A stretch of DNA of 64,000 nt from Linyphia triangularis. Lineage: Eukaryota; Arthropoda; Arachnida; Araneae; Linyphiidae. The DNA lies in NCBI GenBank assembly GCA_963978545.1, contig OZ021732.1, positions 25,430,688-25,494,687 of the forward strand, in the 5' to 3' direction. Position 1 is the first letter of the stretch, and every line of letters begins with the position of its first letter. Below, one piece after another: positions 1 to 12,016 of this stretch. The position numbers and the translations under genes are program-made. The notes under the pieces are model-generated. The model was not told where the DNA came from. It saw only the letters and a program-made list of their open reading frames with translations, and did no database searches.

Positions 1-908
1 CTCTGGAAATGACAACGAAATCTTAAAAAAAAAAATCTAACTGAGAGAATAAGGTGAACCAAAAAAGGTGCTATAATTTGTCTAAATGGATAATATTCAG
101 TACAGTATGCAGCATTAATTCATATTCTTTGACATTATATAAAGTGTAAAACAATCTAAAGAAATAAAATATTGAATAACGTAATATATTACGAAAATGT
201 GGTCGATATTCACGTGCAAAATCTAATATTGTTTCAAATATACTACATAAGTGTATAATATACTCTTTTCATATTTCTGATTATGAAAAAGGTTATGTAA
301 CAAGCGCACTATGGTGTAGTGTCTTTTTCTCAGCCGCCGGAGTGGGTCACGGACAATTGACCCGACTGACCATTAAGCGCCCCAAAGAATGGATAATAAC
401 AGACTTGCCAAAGGAGCTATTATTTCCAGAGAGACCACTGGGCGGAACTTCTTAAATGCCCTCTGATCTAGAGCTTTTCTTTCTTTTTTTTCTCTTTCTT
501 TCAAAACAGACCGCAGTTTTGTAGCCATTATTCTCTCCTACAGAAGTCCTTTTCGGTTTTTTATTTTTTCCTTTTTACTTAATTACCTGTGAGACCATGA
601 TAAGCACTCGAGTGTTGAAAGATGACTTTTTTTAAGGTAGAAAGTCAGAAATAAACTGTCTCCGAGGAGGCTTTCTTTGTGAAAAAGTCTTTCGAAAAGT
701 CGCAGGGAAAGTCTTTTTTGTTTTCAATGGTATTCGTGACATTCAGTTTTTGTGTGATATACCGTTGAACGTGTGTGGTATCAATGAATTATTGTACGTA
801 GTTTAATTAGAATGTCAACTATTTAATTTGGTGGTGTATTTTTCTCTTGCTTCTCAAATTTTAAGGTTTTTTCTCCAGAATAATTGCAAAGCATGTATTT
901 TTCCCAAA

Positions 909-1152
<244 letters not shown>

Positions 1153-1587
1153 AATGCGTTTTGAATTTGTTAATTCCTAAATTCAACTAATGCAGTTCAA
1201 ACATTCCAAGATAAATTTTACAAACTTACAAAAAACAAAATCAAATTAACATTAATTTTCGAAAATATTTAACGAAACGTAGCTCTTTATAAAAGTCAAG
1301 GGAAAGTATTTCGTTTTCATTAAAAAGTCTACGTGACTTTATGTGTGTGATTGCGTGATATCCATCTTGGCGAATCAATACATTGGATATCTTTATGCAA
1401 ATAGCAGGTAAGTGGCACGGTATTTGAAATTGAACTTTGGTATTGTTCTATTCAACTCATCAATACTTAATGATCTGTAGTAATATTACTCCAATATATT
1501 AACTATTCCATAAGTAATTTACTGAAGAGTCAAGCGACATTCCATAGAAGTGTACACAGAAAAAAAACCTCCAGACACATTTTTTAA

Positions 1588-1625
1588 AAAATCAGGCAAT
1601 TATCTTAAGATAATTGCCTGATTTT
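1588..1625. repeat. Perfect 38-bp palindrome
   Basis: AATCAGGCAATTATCTT is followed without spacer by its reverse complement; centre CTTAAG at 1604-1609. Confidence 0.95.
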
Positions 1626-1790
1626 GCCTGAATTGTATTTCTATAAAAAAAGTCCAATTATAACATAGCTCTCCGATAATTTCTATTTTGTGTTTTTTAT
1701 TGCACAAGAATCAGTATTGGCTATGCTGTGAGCATTATGGTAGCTTACTTTCTCATCATCTTTTAAGCTATCACTATTTTATACGATTAC

Positions 1791-2532
1791 TTAAGGGAGT
1801 ATTCTACTGTAGAGGCATGAATTTCGCCCGGTTTTTGAAGCGCTGTACAAAGAAAACAAAAAATATTTTTAGTATCAATTTTTTTATCATTTGTTTATTG
1901 ATGTTTTATTATTACATAAAAAAAATATTAAAAAAAAAAAATTAAAATTGACAAAGTTATGAGCAGTCAAAGTGGGGGGTCAAAAAAAAAGAGGGTGTCC
2001 TGGCGTTCATTATTCCAACCCTCCTGGTGATCTGAAACATAAAAAACAGACGGATTCTTAATTATTATAGATGCCGCTATCGTATAACCCTTGGATAAGT
2101 TTAAAAAAAAAAAAAATTTAAATGGCGGCAGTTTGAAAAAAAAAATGCTTGAAATTTTTTTTTCAAACTGCCGCCATTTAAATTTTTTTTTTTTTTTTTA
2201 ACTTATCCAAGGGTTATATGATCTATCAAGGGTTATACGCATCTATAATAATTAAGAATCCGTCTGTTTTTTATGTTTCAGATCACCAGGAGGGTTGGAA
2301 TAATGCACACCAGGACACCCTCTTTTTTTTTTGACCCCCCCCCCCCACACTTTGACTGCTCATAACTTTGTAAATTTTAATTTTTTTTTTTTTAATAATT
2401 TTTTTATGTAATAATAAAACATCAATAAACAAATGATAAAAAAATTGATGGTAAAAATATTTTTTGTTTCCTTTGTACAGCGCTTCAAAAACCGGGCGAA
2501 ATTCATGCCTCTACAGTAGAATACTCCCTTAA
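1791..2532. mobile_element. 742-bp foldback element with TTAA ends (piggyBac-like MITE candidate)
   Basis: The left arm, starting TTAAGGGAGTATTCTACTG at 1791, is repeated in inverse by the right arm ending CAGTAGAATACTCCCTTAA at 2532. Arms of about 355-375 bp stay highly similar throughout and meet at a short spacer near 2145-2153. The right arm carries an extra ~18-bp local duplication (ctatcaagggttata region, near 2215-2235). TTAA at both ends fits TTAA-targeting superfamilies such as piggyBac or Kolobok, but no coding sequence remains. The reading frame at 1688-1945 is only a passage through the left arm. Confidence 0.75.
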
Positions 2533-3939
2533 TATATTAGTCTACGAAGTTTGCAATGTTTACGTGAACTTCGACAGTATAATATAATTTTCATCCTTTT
2601 TATATTGATTTTAGAATTTATATGCACATTTTTAATGTTTTTATTATTCATTCATTATTAATAAATAATTATTACTTAAAAGAGGTTTTATAAAAAATTT
2701 ATAATTTTTCATAAATTTTATTTATCATATCTCAATTTTCAATTGATGTTGTATATAAATAATTTTAAATATCATTCTTTAAATAATTTATCGTAGTCAT
2801 ATATTCTTTAAAAAAAAACCTTGTGAATAAAAAGAGAAATGTTGAAATTAAGGACTAACACTTTGTGTAGGATTCTTTTAGAATTGAAGATATCTGACAT
2901 CTATGAAGTACAGAAACATATTAAAAAAAGTATATAAAGTATATTAAAAAAATATATATATTTTCAAAACAATTAAACACAGAAATTAAAAAATTACAAA
3001 TTGATGTGATTTAGAGACAGGCTCTATAAATATGACTTGATTTATGTATAATGCGTGTTTCAAAGATGAGACTACCTTATTTTAGGAAATGGCTTCAAAT
3101 ACATTCAATATTTACTTTTGAACACAAAAAGCGTATGTTATGATATAAAAATTATATTTTTATTTTTGAAGTTGATATCAGACTCAGAATAGTACTGGGT
3201 AAGGGAAACAAAGTATTTCTTTTTGAGAAGCTAATATTTTTTTAATTATTACTTTTTCTTGTAATCCTTTTCTTGATTTTATGAGGTGTATTTATCAAAG
3301 ATAAAATAGTATATCTTAAAAGTAATTATATTACTTCTATAAATAAATGCATAATCTCTATTCATAAACTCAATTAAATACATAATTTATCTGCCATAAA
3401 CTAATCACATAGCTCCATAAGTCATGTAATTAATTCTTTATTTTTACCGATTCGAAATGAATTGGAAAACCAATCAAGCAAATATGTCGTTTTATTATAT
3501 AAGAAAAATTAAAGATTAAATCAAAAACAAATATATAAAATATTTGTACTTGAGATAAATATATTCCAATACAACTGTGGTGTGAAACAAAGTAAATTTA
3601 AAATTTAAAGTATAAGTAATTAAACTATATGTATGGCACTAGACTCATATTTTGTATGTTCAATATTATGTACATAATGCTTGAAACGTTCTATCATATA
3701 TTACAAATGTGTATAATTGGTTGTCTTAAAATAGATGGTTGTACATATCATCAGCATTTTGACTGTATGGTTGTACATGTAAATATAATGCTCCATTTCT
3801 CTGTCTCCGCCCCCCCCCCCTTTTTTTTTCATAATGCAACATAATTTATTAATAGTTTGTTTTGGGTGTAAAACAGTAAACTTGTAGCTAAATGGTTTTA
3901 AAACGCATTGGGACATCATTGGTTTAATAAAAAGTTATA

Positions 3940-4470
3940 CAGGGCTGGTGCTAGCAGTTTCGCCGCCCCGGTCAAAAAGGTAAAATGCCGCCCCTTCATA
4001 ACAAAAATTAAAAGAGGTAACCTAAACCCTTCCATGCTTTGTAGTAATATAAAACGTGAGCAGAAAAATTGGTATTAAAAACGTTGAAGTTTTTGATTTG
4101 CCAAAAATACAAATTTCTTAATTTATGATTCTGGCACTACATTGAAATAAAGGTAGCACACAAAAAAAAATGAAAAAACGCAAATCTAGTATATAATTAT
4201 AAAATACATGTATTAAAAAGATAGTAAAACAAATTATCGAACCACTAAAAATAAAAATCTAATTATTAAAAATACAGTTAAACTTATAAGTGTTATTTTC
4301 TTCCTTTTAATCGGAAGTATATTAAACTCGTTTTTTGTATAGTCATTCACTAGTTGAAATTTTTTTTATTTGAATACAAAACTTCTTAAGGTTACCATTC
4401 GGAACTAATAAAAAATCAGTGGCGGCTTGTGCACTCACTAAAATGAAAAGTGTCTTCCTTCAAAACGAAA
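3940..4470. repeat. Fragments with DNA-transposon-like starts
   Basis: CAGGGCTGGTGCTAGCAG at 3940, followed by gccgccccggtcaaaa, and CAGTGGCGGCTTGTGCACTC at 4420 both resemble left termini of hAT-type MITEs. No inverted right ends or target duplications were found. The intervening sequence is AT-rich and unrecognised. Confidence 0.25.
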
Positions 4471-4729
4471 TCCACGTGTCCGAGCAAAAAGTCAAAATTT
4501 AAAGATAACATGCTTTAAAAAAAAATAAAAACCAGGGGTGTGGAACATCGCACAACTTTCCATTACACTACATAATATTGGTCATTGCAGTAAAATTTAA
4601 CATGGAGTTACCATTTTCTTATTTTCAATCATTTAAATAAAAATGGCCATTTTGCCGATATTTTTGGCAATAATTTATACATGAGGGAAAAAAGAGTTTT
4701 AAAATTGGTGGTTTTATTTGTGAGACGCA

Positions 4730-5220
<491 letters not shown>

Positions 5221-6168
5221 GTAATTGAAAGTAATAATTTTAAATGGCTCATGGCAAATTTAAAATTAAATATACATAAAAAACTATTCAAACAATAAAA
5301 ATCGTGTCGCTTAACGCTGGGAAAATGAAGTCGTTGCCAGATGCAGTTGGTGGGATTAAAAATACGGATTGCCGAGGATTAAAAATAAAATTTTGGGTTG
5401 TACACAGCAGAAATGTCAATAGTAGACCTTAATTAGTAATAATGTGCAAAAAATATATATACTCTAGCATTTTACAAGGTTTTTTGCATTTCCATCCAAC
5501 TATAAAAGTGAACTGTGATTGGTTAATCTTCCCACCAGCTTCGCAATCTCCGGCGAGTTTTTCTCTTTGCATTGAAAATGGAGCAGTCTATCCAGATGTT
5601 TATCTATATCGATGGTCATGATGGTTATTCGCGACCCCATACATGTTCCGAGAAGTTAAAACACACGGTAAAAAATTCTTTTACAACACTTTGTATGTGT
5701 GGCCATTTATTTAAATTATAATAAAAAGGGTAATTTTTTATTTTATACATTTTTAAGCGGGAGTTTTAGTACGCTTGAGGGCGGTTTCCTTGAAATATTA
5801 TATTTTATCTATATTGCTCTGTATTTTTGGTTCAGTTTAAGATTTGGTATTTAATACACGAAAACTCGACTCATCCTTCAAAACGTGTTTTTATTTAAAT
5901 ACTACATACCTCAACCTTCTTATGTCGTTCTCATGCTTGAGGATTTTTAAAGTGAGTAGGTACCTATACTTAAAATTTCGTAAAACGTTTTAAAAGCCAA
6001 TTAAAATTTCACTTATTAATTTTTTATAAGTATTCAAATGAATCTTGGTTTAATCATTTTCTTGATAAACTAGTTCATTTTACAGCCCATTTGCCACCTC
6101 CTAAGGTTGCCTCCTCCGGCAGGGGCCCGGCTTGCCCCCCCCCCCCGGCCTTGAATTGTAAAAAGTTA

Positions 6169-6290
6169 AATATAAGAAGCTGAATATATATATATAAATA
6201 TAAGAAGCTGAATATATATATATAAATGTAAGAATACTGAATATATAAATATAAGAAGCTGAATATATATATATATATATATATATATGT
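6169..6290. repeat. Small minisatellite, period about 28-30 bp, with TA tract
   Basis: About four copies of a unit built from TATAAGAAGCTGAATATATA, the third diverged (gtaagaatactg), ending in (TA)n. The minus-strand frame across it is not a gene. Confidence 0.8.
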
Positions 6291-6892
6291 TGCTGGTGAG
6301 ATCACTGACTATAAATTTTCATCACATCGTATTTTTTACACTTTTAAATATTATATTGATTGTAGATGAAACTAAACCTACTACTTTACCTGCATCAGAA
6401 CTTTTATGATTCAATAAATAGTGTTATGACTGAATCATACCACCTGTATAACTTTCGAACTTAGTTTTAGTGTGATAGCGTTTTTCAATATAACCAATCA
6501 ATATAAGTGTTTATCAAATTAACTGTAAAATCTTTTAAGATAAATGCATGACATTTTTACTTTTACTCTTTTTAATTTTTTTTTTTTTAATTATTTATAC
6601 ATGAATTTAAAAATATTTATGTAATTTTCGAGTTTTTAAAAAAAAATGTTTGGTATCATATGCTTCTGATAATTGAAAAGAGAACATTTTTGGTGAGCTG
6701 ATATAATTTTAAATTAAATAATAATATTTGAGCTTATAAAAAATAATTATAAATAGTCAAATATTTGACAATTTAAAAAAAATAATAATAATACTATTTT
6801 GCTCTAAAATAAAATAATTTTCTAATTACATCTGTAGCCAAAATTTTTCTTACTGATCACTATAAAAATCTGAAATGCTTTTGTCCTATCTT

Positions 6893-6930
<38 letters not shown>

Positions 6931-6951
6931 TATACATATTCCTGCAATTAT

Positions 6952-7137
6952 TTCAGTTGGTTGGTTGCTTTCAGATTATCTGGCGCCGTCAGAAACACGA
7001 GGTCTATAATGCGCCGAAACATTCGTCATTTGACAAGCCAACATACATTTGCAAATTCCCATGCCTTACACGGGACTCGAACCCGCAACCTCGCGGTCTA
7101 GAAGCCAGTACGCTAACCACTATACCATTTGGTTGGC
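6952..7137 (-). mobile_element. tRNA-derived SINE, copy 1 (186 bp, full length)
   Basis: Read on the minus strand, a tRNA-like head carries an A box (GGTATAGTGGTTAGCGTACTG) and a B box (GGTTCGAGTCCC). A conserved body follows (ATGTATGTTGGCTTG, ATGACGAATGTTTCGGCGCA, GACGGCGCCAGATAATCTG), then a CAACC/CCAA-rich 3' end instead of poly-A. A 14-bp target-site duplication flanks it, with one mismatch: ATTCCTGCAATTAT at 6938-6951 and ATTCCTGCAATAAT at 7138-7151. It ends 232 bp before the LIM2 exon. RNA polymerase III promoter boxes look intact. Confidence 0.88.
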
Positions 7138-7369
7138 ATTCCTGCAATAATATATTGAGGGAATATGTTTTCAAAATGCTTATTTGTCATTCATCTTTAT
7201 ATTGTAGCATTTTACATTCTCGTATTCGAGTGCTTTCGTTTAGAGTACAAATGAGTTTTTGTATTTTTTTTACTTCATATTCTCATGCGTTTATATATTT
7301 TTTTTGTCCATACCCCATTGTGTGCGTTTCACTTTGGTGATGTAATGGTTTCGAATCTCTCTCTTGCAG

Positions 7370-7575
7370 GCGTTTCGGGACGAAGTGCGGTGGCTGTTCC
7401 CAGGGCATCTGCCCCACCGACCTCGTGCGTAGGGCACGGGGCCGCGTGTATCACGTCGCTTGCTTCACGTGTCTTCTGTGCAAGAAACAGCCTTCTACTG
7501 GTGAGGAACTATACGTGCTGGACGAGACAAGGTTCGTCTGCAAGGAGGACTTCAACAGACAGCAGCAACAGCACA
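7370..7575 (+). CDS. Lim1: Lim1/LHX1-5 internal exon encoding the LIM2 zinc finger
   Basis: Internal exon of a LIM-homeodomain transcription factor, partial CDS. It is preceded by a pyrimidine-rich acceptor ending in cttgcag and followed by the donor gtaagg. The first base completes a codon begun in the upstream exon (phase 2) and the last base opens a split codon (phase 1). The 68 full codons start RFGTKC and encode a complete LIM finger. Zinc ligands by exon residue are C6, C9, H28, C31, C34, C37, C57 and D60, matching C-x2-C-x18-H-x2-C-x2-C-x2-C-x19-C-x2-D. The segments [19 protein letters not shown] and FVCKEDF closely match LIM2 of LHX1/LHX5 and fly Lim1 as I know them. A short Q4 run follows the finger. 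LIM2 domains act in protein-protein contact with Ldb/Chip cofactors. GC content is clearly above the flanking introns. The LIM1 finger exon is not visible upstream, so it lies beyond the window edge. Confidence 0.95.
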
Positions 7576-8040
7576 GTAAGGAAGTCTTTATTTTATTGTA
7601 CATTTAACCGGTAGTACAGAGTGTCTTTACAAAAACAACTTATGCGTTAAAAATTGACTTATAAATAAATAACTTTAAACGATTGTTTAATGTTTGAGTA
7701 ATGACTCATGGGAGCTCTTTTTAGCAAGAATATCTAGATGACAGTCTATCTTTATAAAAGTACACGTGATAGTCTGCTAAAATCAATAATCCTATTCAGA
7801 TTTAGTTCATATGGATATAGAGTATCATCTATTAATACGAGCTCCGGCAGGACTATTTACAAGGGGATTAAAGTTTTTATACAAAGCTTGATATTTAACA
7901 AAATAATTGAATTTTTTTAATGAAATATTAATTAGTAGTTATACATCAATTTTCTGTTCAAATAAAAAATTTAAGATCTATTCCAAATGACACACAACCT
8001 TTTTTCTTTTCTTTCTGTGAACTCAACTGTTTTTCCCCCC

Positions 8041-8114
8041 CCCCTTTTTTGGCAAATTTCAAAAGCCAGGGGTGTGCTAGTGCACCCTCTTGAACCTTTC
8101 TTGTGGCGCCCATG
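8041..8114 (-). repeat. Solo end related to the 35897-36814 element
   Basis: Reverse complement reads catgggcgccacaagaaagg, then ttcaagagggtgcac and a poly-G/C tract. This is the same arrangement as the right terminus of the element at 35897-36814, including the 'aagccaggggtgtgctagtgcac' block. The rest of the element is absent. Confidence 0.4.
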
Positions 8115-8392
8115 TCTATTAATTAGATGTCTAACGAAATTATATCATGTTAAACTTTATTAGGAAAATGACAAAACTTTCTTATATGTTCTGTTTAAAA
8201 ATTGTAATGAACTGTGATAGACCTGTTTATTTTAATAGATTCACAAAGTTATTTGAATCTATTCGCGTTTGTAACGAAATGCTCGCCACCTAGCGGTTTT
8301 ATTTAGAAACTTATTATTCCTGTTGCGTGATATTTCGTCCGTAGACTCGCATCAAAAACAACGAAGGTAAGTAAACTCCAAAAAAATTTAAA

Positions 8393-8645
8393 ATGTCGAA
8401 AAAAGACAATACTTTTTATTGGGTTCCTCAGTGTAATAGTAAAGGATTACGAAATCCATTGCTAAGTTTTCACATGTTTCCATCATTAAACAACAAGTAA
8501 TATAAAACTTGCCTCAGCTATCGCAAAACTCTTAGTGTTAACAGGAGAGGCGAATGGATTAGGTTATTCCATATTGGAAAAGTTATATTGACAAGAATGT
8601 GCGTTTGTTCCAAGTATTTTAGTGCTTGTGAGTATCGTGCCCCAA
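8393..8645 (+). pseudogene. Degenerate THAP-domain (C2CH) coding remnant
   Basis: One reading frame starts at ATG 8393 and runs to a donor-like gtaagt at 8646. It resembles the THAP zinc-finger DNA-binding domain found in P-element-type transposases and cellular THAP proteins. Visible hallmarks are VPQCNSKG near the start, SFHMFPS about 13 residues later, a GEW motif, and VCSKYFSACEY near the end (compare the usual VCSKHF...DY). It is broken. An in-frame TAA lies at 8498-8500, the usual first cysteine position reads Y-W, and the final zinc-ligand histidine of C-x2-H is tyrosine. No transposase catalytic region was recognised after it. It lies in the Lim1 intron in the same orientation and inside the inverted termini at 8260 and 9842. 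Most likely the dead 5' end of a THAP-type DNA transposon; a decayed cellular THAP pseudogene is the alternative. Confidence 0.6.
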
Positions 8646-8728
8646 GTAAGTACATTTTATTTTGTAACTTACTGCATAGTAATTATGATTAGTCGATATT
8701 CGTAAAGTAGATTATAATAATGTTATTT

Positions 8729-8966
8729 AGTGGCTCCCAAAAGTCTTCGTACACTTTAAAAATTTGTAAAAAAATGCTGTAGCTTGGATTGTAATATTGA
8801 ATTCGAATATTAACTTCAAAGTTTTTTTTTTTATTTTTTATTTTGTAGAATGTTAATCTAATTCTGAATGAAACCTAACATTTTAAAAAGACGTACTGAA
8901 TCATTTTATAAAAATATAAATTCCTAGAACAAGACAAAAAAATTCCACAAAAGTGTTCGTACACTA
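8729..8966. repeat. Tc1/mariner-like terminal sequence with internal direct repeat
   Basis: AGTGGCTCCCAAAAGTCTTC, followed by gtacact, begins at 8729. The core aaaag(t/c)(g/c)ttcgtacact recurs in direct orientation at 8949-8966. The leading motif resembles terminal inverted repeats of arthropod Tc1-like elements. No matching inverted end or readable transposase was found, so this is a fragment nested in the THAP-element interval. Confidence 0.35.
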
Positions 8967-8999
8967 TAACATTTTCTGAAAATTTCATTGATAAAATCA

Positions 9000-9061
<62 letters not shown>

Positions 9062-11866
9062 ATTTTAGTGACTTCTAAGCAATCGATTGTCTGTAATATT
9101 TGCCTTCTTGTTTCTGATTGTTTTCTGATTGTCAGTAATATTTGGTTCGTAGTCGTAAAGAATCAATGAACAGTAGTCTAAAATTGAGCATATATTATCG
9201 TAATAGTAGTAAATGTATTCAATGTATGGCTAATACATTAAATTAATTACATTTAACTGTTTAGTATGTAATAAAACGTTTTAAACAAGAAAATAGAATT
9301 CAAAATTAGCCAAGAAGAGATTGTTCAATACAGTTATATGAGGTAAAAAGGGATTTATCATAAGAAAATTTGAGAAAAGTCCACGCTTGTAGCCTATAAA
9401 AGTTTCTTCAGAATATAAAGAAAAAAATTGACGTCGATTTCACTTGAAACTGTTTGAAAAGTAGTTTTATCAACTAGACTGCATGTGTGTTATGCCAGAA
9501 TAAATTTTTTATAAATGCTAAAAATAGAAAGTAGCAGCAAGAATTGCTTCGGCTTCTGGAACGTAATTACTGGTATGGGAACTTTTTCACGAAATTTAAA
9601 AGTGCCGAAGTTTCTAAACGTTCTTCCATTGAGAAAGGTTTTTTACAAAAAAATACATACTTTAAAAGATTGAAATAAATTTTAAAAAATCATTCAAAAA
9701 CAATAAAATATTGCTGCTGCGATTTAATCATCACTGTCGTGTTTCTAGATTGGAACCTATCACGTGTAAGGTAGATTGTAAACAAAACAAGACCAACAGG
9801 TATATTTACAGCACCCCCTATCGGTCATTACAAACGCGAATAAGAAACGGCCTGATCAGGCCATGTTTAAAACTATTTATGTACTATCAAATGAAATGAA
9901 ATGAAATGAAAAGAAAAATAAATAAATGGCGATTTACCGTAACTTTTATGAGTTCGAAAGGATTTAAATAATTGCTTTGAAACAAATTTGTATGATTGTT
10001 AAATCTTGCACAAGATTCGAAATATATTTTTTTATCAGTCTATGTGGAGAATTTTCAATATCCATAAAAATAACAGTGAGTATGTTGCTTTCTCCTATTT
10101 GATGTTTATTGAATAATTATTCACCTTTAAAGGGTGTGTTTTTCTAAACATTTATGAGTATCTATATTACACAAGTTCATAGGTTTAAAAAATGTTTTAC
10201 AGATGATATATAAGTACTCTTCCACGTAGCTTAATCAATTACTTATAACTGCTACTCTTCTTTGTTACATTCTATACAATCCCAACTTCAGAAAAAAAAA
10301 TCAAGTAAAAATCAATTAAAAACATTCATATTTCCCATCTATATAGCTGAAATGACCTTCCACACATATTTTCCATGCCGATTCTCCCCGACGAATTACG
10401 AAAAATCCTACGCTATGGATAATTTTCAGTTTAGGAAGGGTTATCCGAATGAAATATTTACGAGCAGTTTGAGTCATTCTTTTTAGTGACCAGTGATATG
10501 AAAGAGTGACCACTGGGGATACCGAGTCACTGATGCATGAATCATAGGTCACCTCTGCGCTTCTGACCCCTTGATCCCTCTGGATAAACCGATTTTCTAA
10601 ATCCCTTTATCACTCAACCCTCCCCCTCCCCCCACCCCTTCCCACTTCATATCCTACAAACAGTTACACCCATCTTTTTTATCAAGGCTTACAAAGTATT
10701 ATGATATAATTATAATGCAAAATCAACAGTTTCCATTTGTAAAACCATATTTAACAAATGTGCTTGGGCAATGCCCCATTTGAAGCTCTTCTGCTTAGAG
10801 CTTATTTTGGGGGAACTTCTTGGATTTATCTGAAGACTTTTGTGAAACCTATTTTTTTTTCTTCAGGAATGCGAGGAATGTTCTTTCAATGAGAGAAAGT
10901 CTAAAAATATATTACACTATAGTAACAAATAGCTTAAATTAAAAATATATGTATTCCCTCAATTGATATATTTGGTGTCTTAATTGCGGTTGTATGGATT
11001 ACTTAACACAAATAAGTAAAATTGTATATTTTTGTACCATTACATTTTCAGACCCTATCGCGGCTAGAAGGTAGAATGTATGGCTAACATTCATGAGTTT
11101 TAAAGAATGATCTTTGCTGTTGACGGGGCTTGGTAATCTCCTTATAAAATGAGTAAACTCGTCAGCAATCATGAATGATAGTTTCTTTTCGATTGACGGG
11201 CTGCCTGTTGAAGTTTTCCGGCTATCTACTCTTTCGATATGAAAATATGTAGCACCTTTTCTTTGAAAAAACTCTCGAAAGAATTCCTCCTCCTAACACA
11301 GATGTTTAAACGATGTTCCATAGCAGTGTATATTACCGAGCTGAACATAAAAGTAGTATCTGCATTTTTTGGTCAAAATGAGTTTTTGTTATCAGACAGT
11401 TTACTGTAATTTGTTTTACACAATGTTTAATGGTCATATCCTCAAAAGAAATATTAAAAAAGTTAGCATCAATTGCATGAAGCTTTTGAAACCGCAATTT
11501 TTCATTTTGAACTAATTTTCATGTACGTCTTTTGTGTTCCTTTTTTTTTCTAACCCTAACTTTTTCTTCTAGACAGAAAATCACCAATTCACCCAACCAA
11601 GGCACTATCCGTTTTCTGCTTATCAGTTACACAACATACCATTTCACAAAATAAAAGTTCACTTTTTTGGCGTCAAAGAAAAACTAAATATTCCAGGTAC
11701 CACAACAGAGTCAGAAACAGAGGATCCGGAAGATAAGTCAATTCTGGCTGAACCTTAAGCATCGTTTCAAAATACTCGATTTTTTTTCCTTAATAAGCAT
11801 GTAACAAAATCACAAAACATATTTTTCCCCCTTCCTTTCTAAAAGATTGAATACTTCAATTTAAAA

Positions 11867-12016
11867 ACTGTGCATCAACATTTCAAAACTTCCAGTTGCT
11901 TTTATTCAGTATTGGTCCTGATTGGCCAATATCTACATCAACAATGGCCGGTTTATAACGTTCTACAACGGCATTCGCCAATGTTTAGTGATATTGGCCA
12001 GCAATTTTGTGCTACT
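11867..12016 (+). repeat. ATTGGCCAAT repeat family, 3' portion
   Basis: AACTGTGCATCAACATTTCA...TTATTCAGTATTGG, then GATTGGCCAATATC and ATATTGGCCAGCAATTTTGT, ending GTGCTACTGGG. Matches the right two-thirds of the copy at 39732-40085. The left end was not located. The frame at 11870-12055 is incidental. Confidence 0.5.

Larger units (their letters stand above)
8260..9842. mobile_element. Candidate decayed THAP-type DNA transposon bounded by 17-bp inverted ends
   Basis: TATTCGCGTTTGTAACG at 8260-8276 is matched in inverse by CATTACAAACGCGAATA at 9826-9842, with one mismatch. Just inside both ends lie short 'gccacctagcgg' / 'ccccctatcgg' type motifs, also roughly inverted. The 1.58-kb interval contains the THAP remnant near its left end. 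It also contains a Tc1-like terminal motif, long poly-T tracts and unrecognised AT-rich DNA. No clear target-site duplication was found next to the inverted ends, so the true boundaries may be slightly different. Confidence 0.4.

Noticed and set aside
7100..7137. Possible genuine tRNA gene from A and B boxes
   Set aside because: The head is followed by a SINE body and flanked by target duplications, and the acceptor stem does not pair convincingly.
6957..7340. 127-residue frame containing LTRDSNPQPRGLEAS; similar minus-strand frame at 47663-47920
   Set aside because: Both are translations of the tRNA-derived SINE; the shared peptide is the B-box region read as codons.
7285..7614. 109-residue frame overlapping the LIM2 exon in another frame
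   Set aside because: It ignores the splice sites, and the LIM zinc ligands occur only in the other frame.
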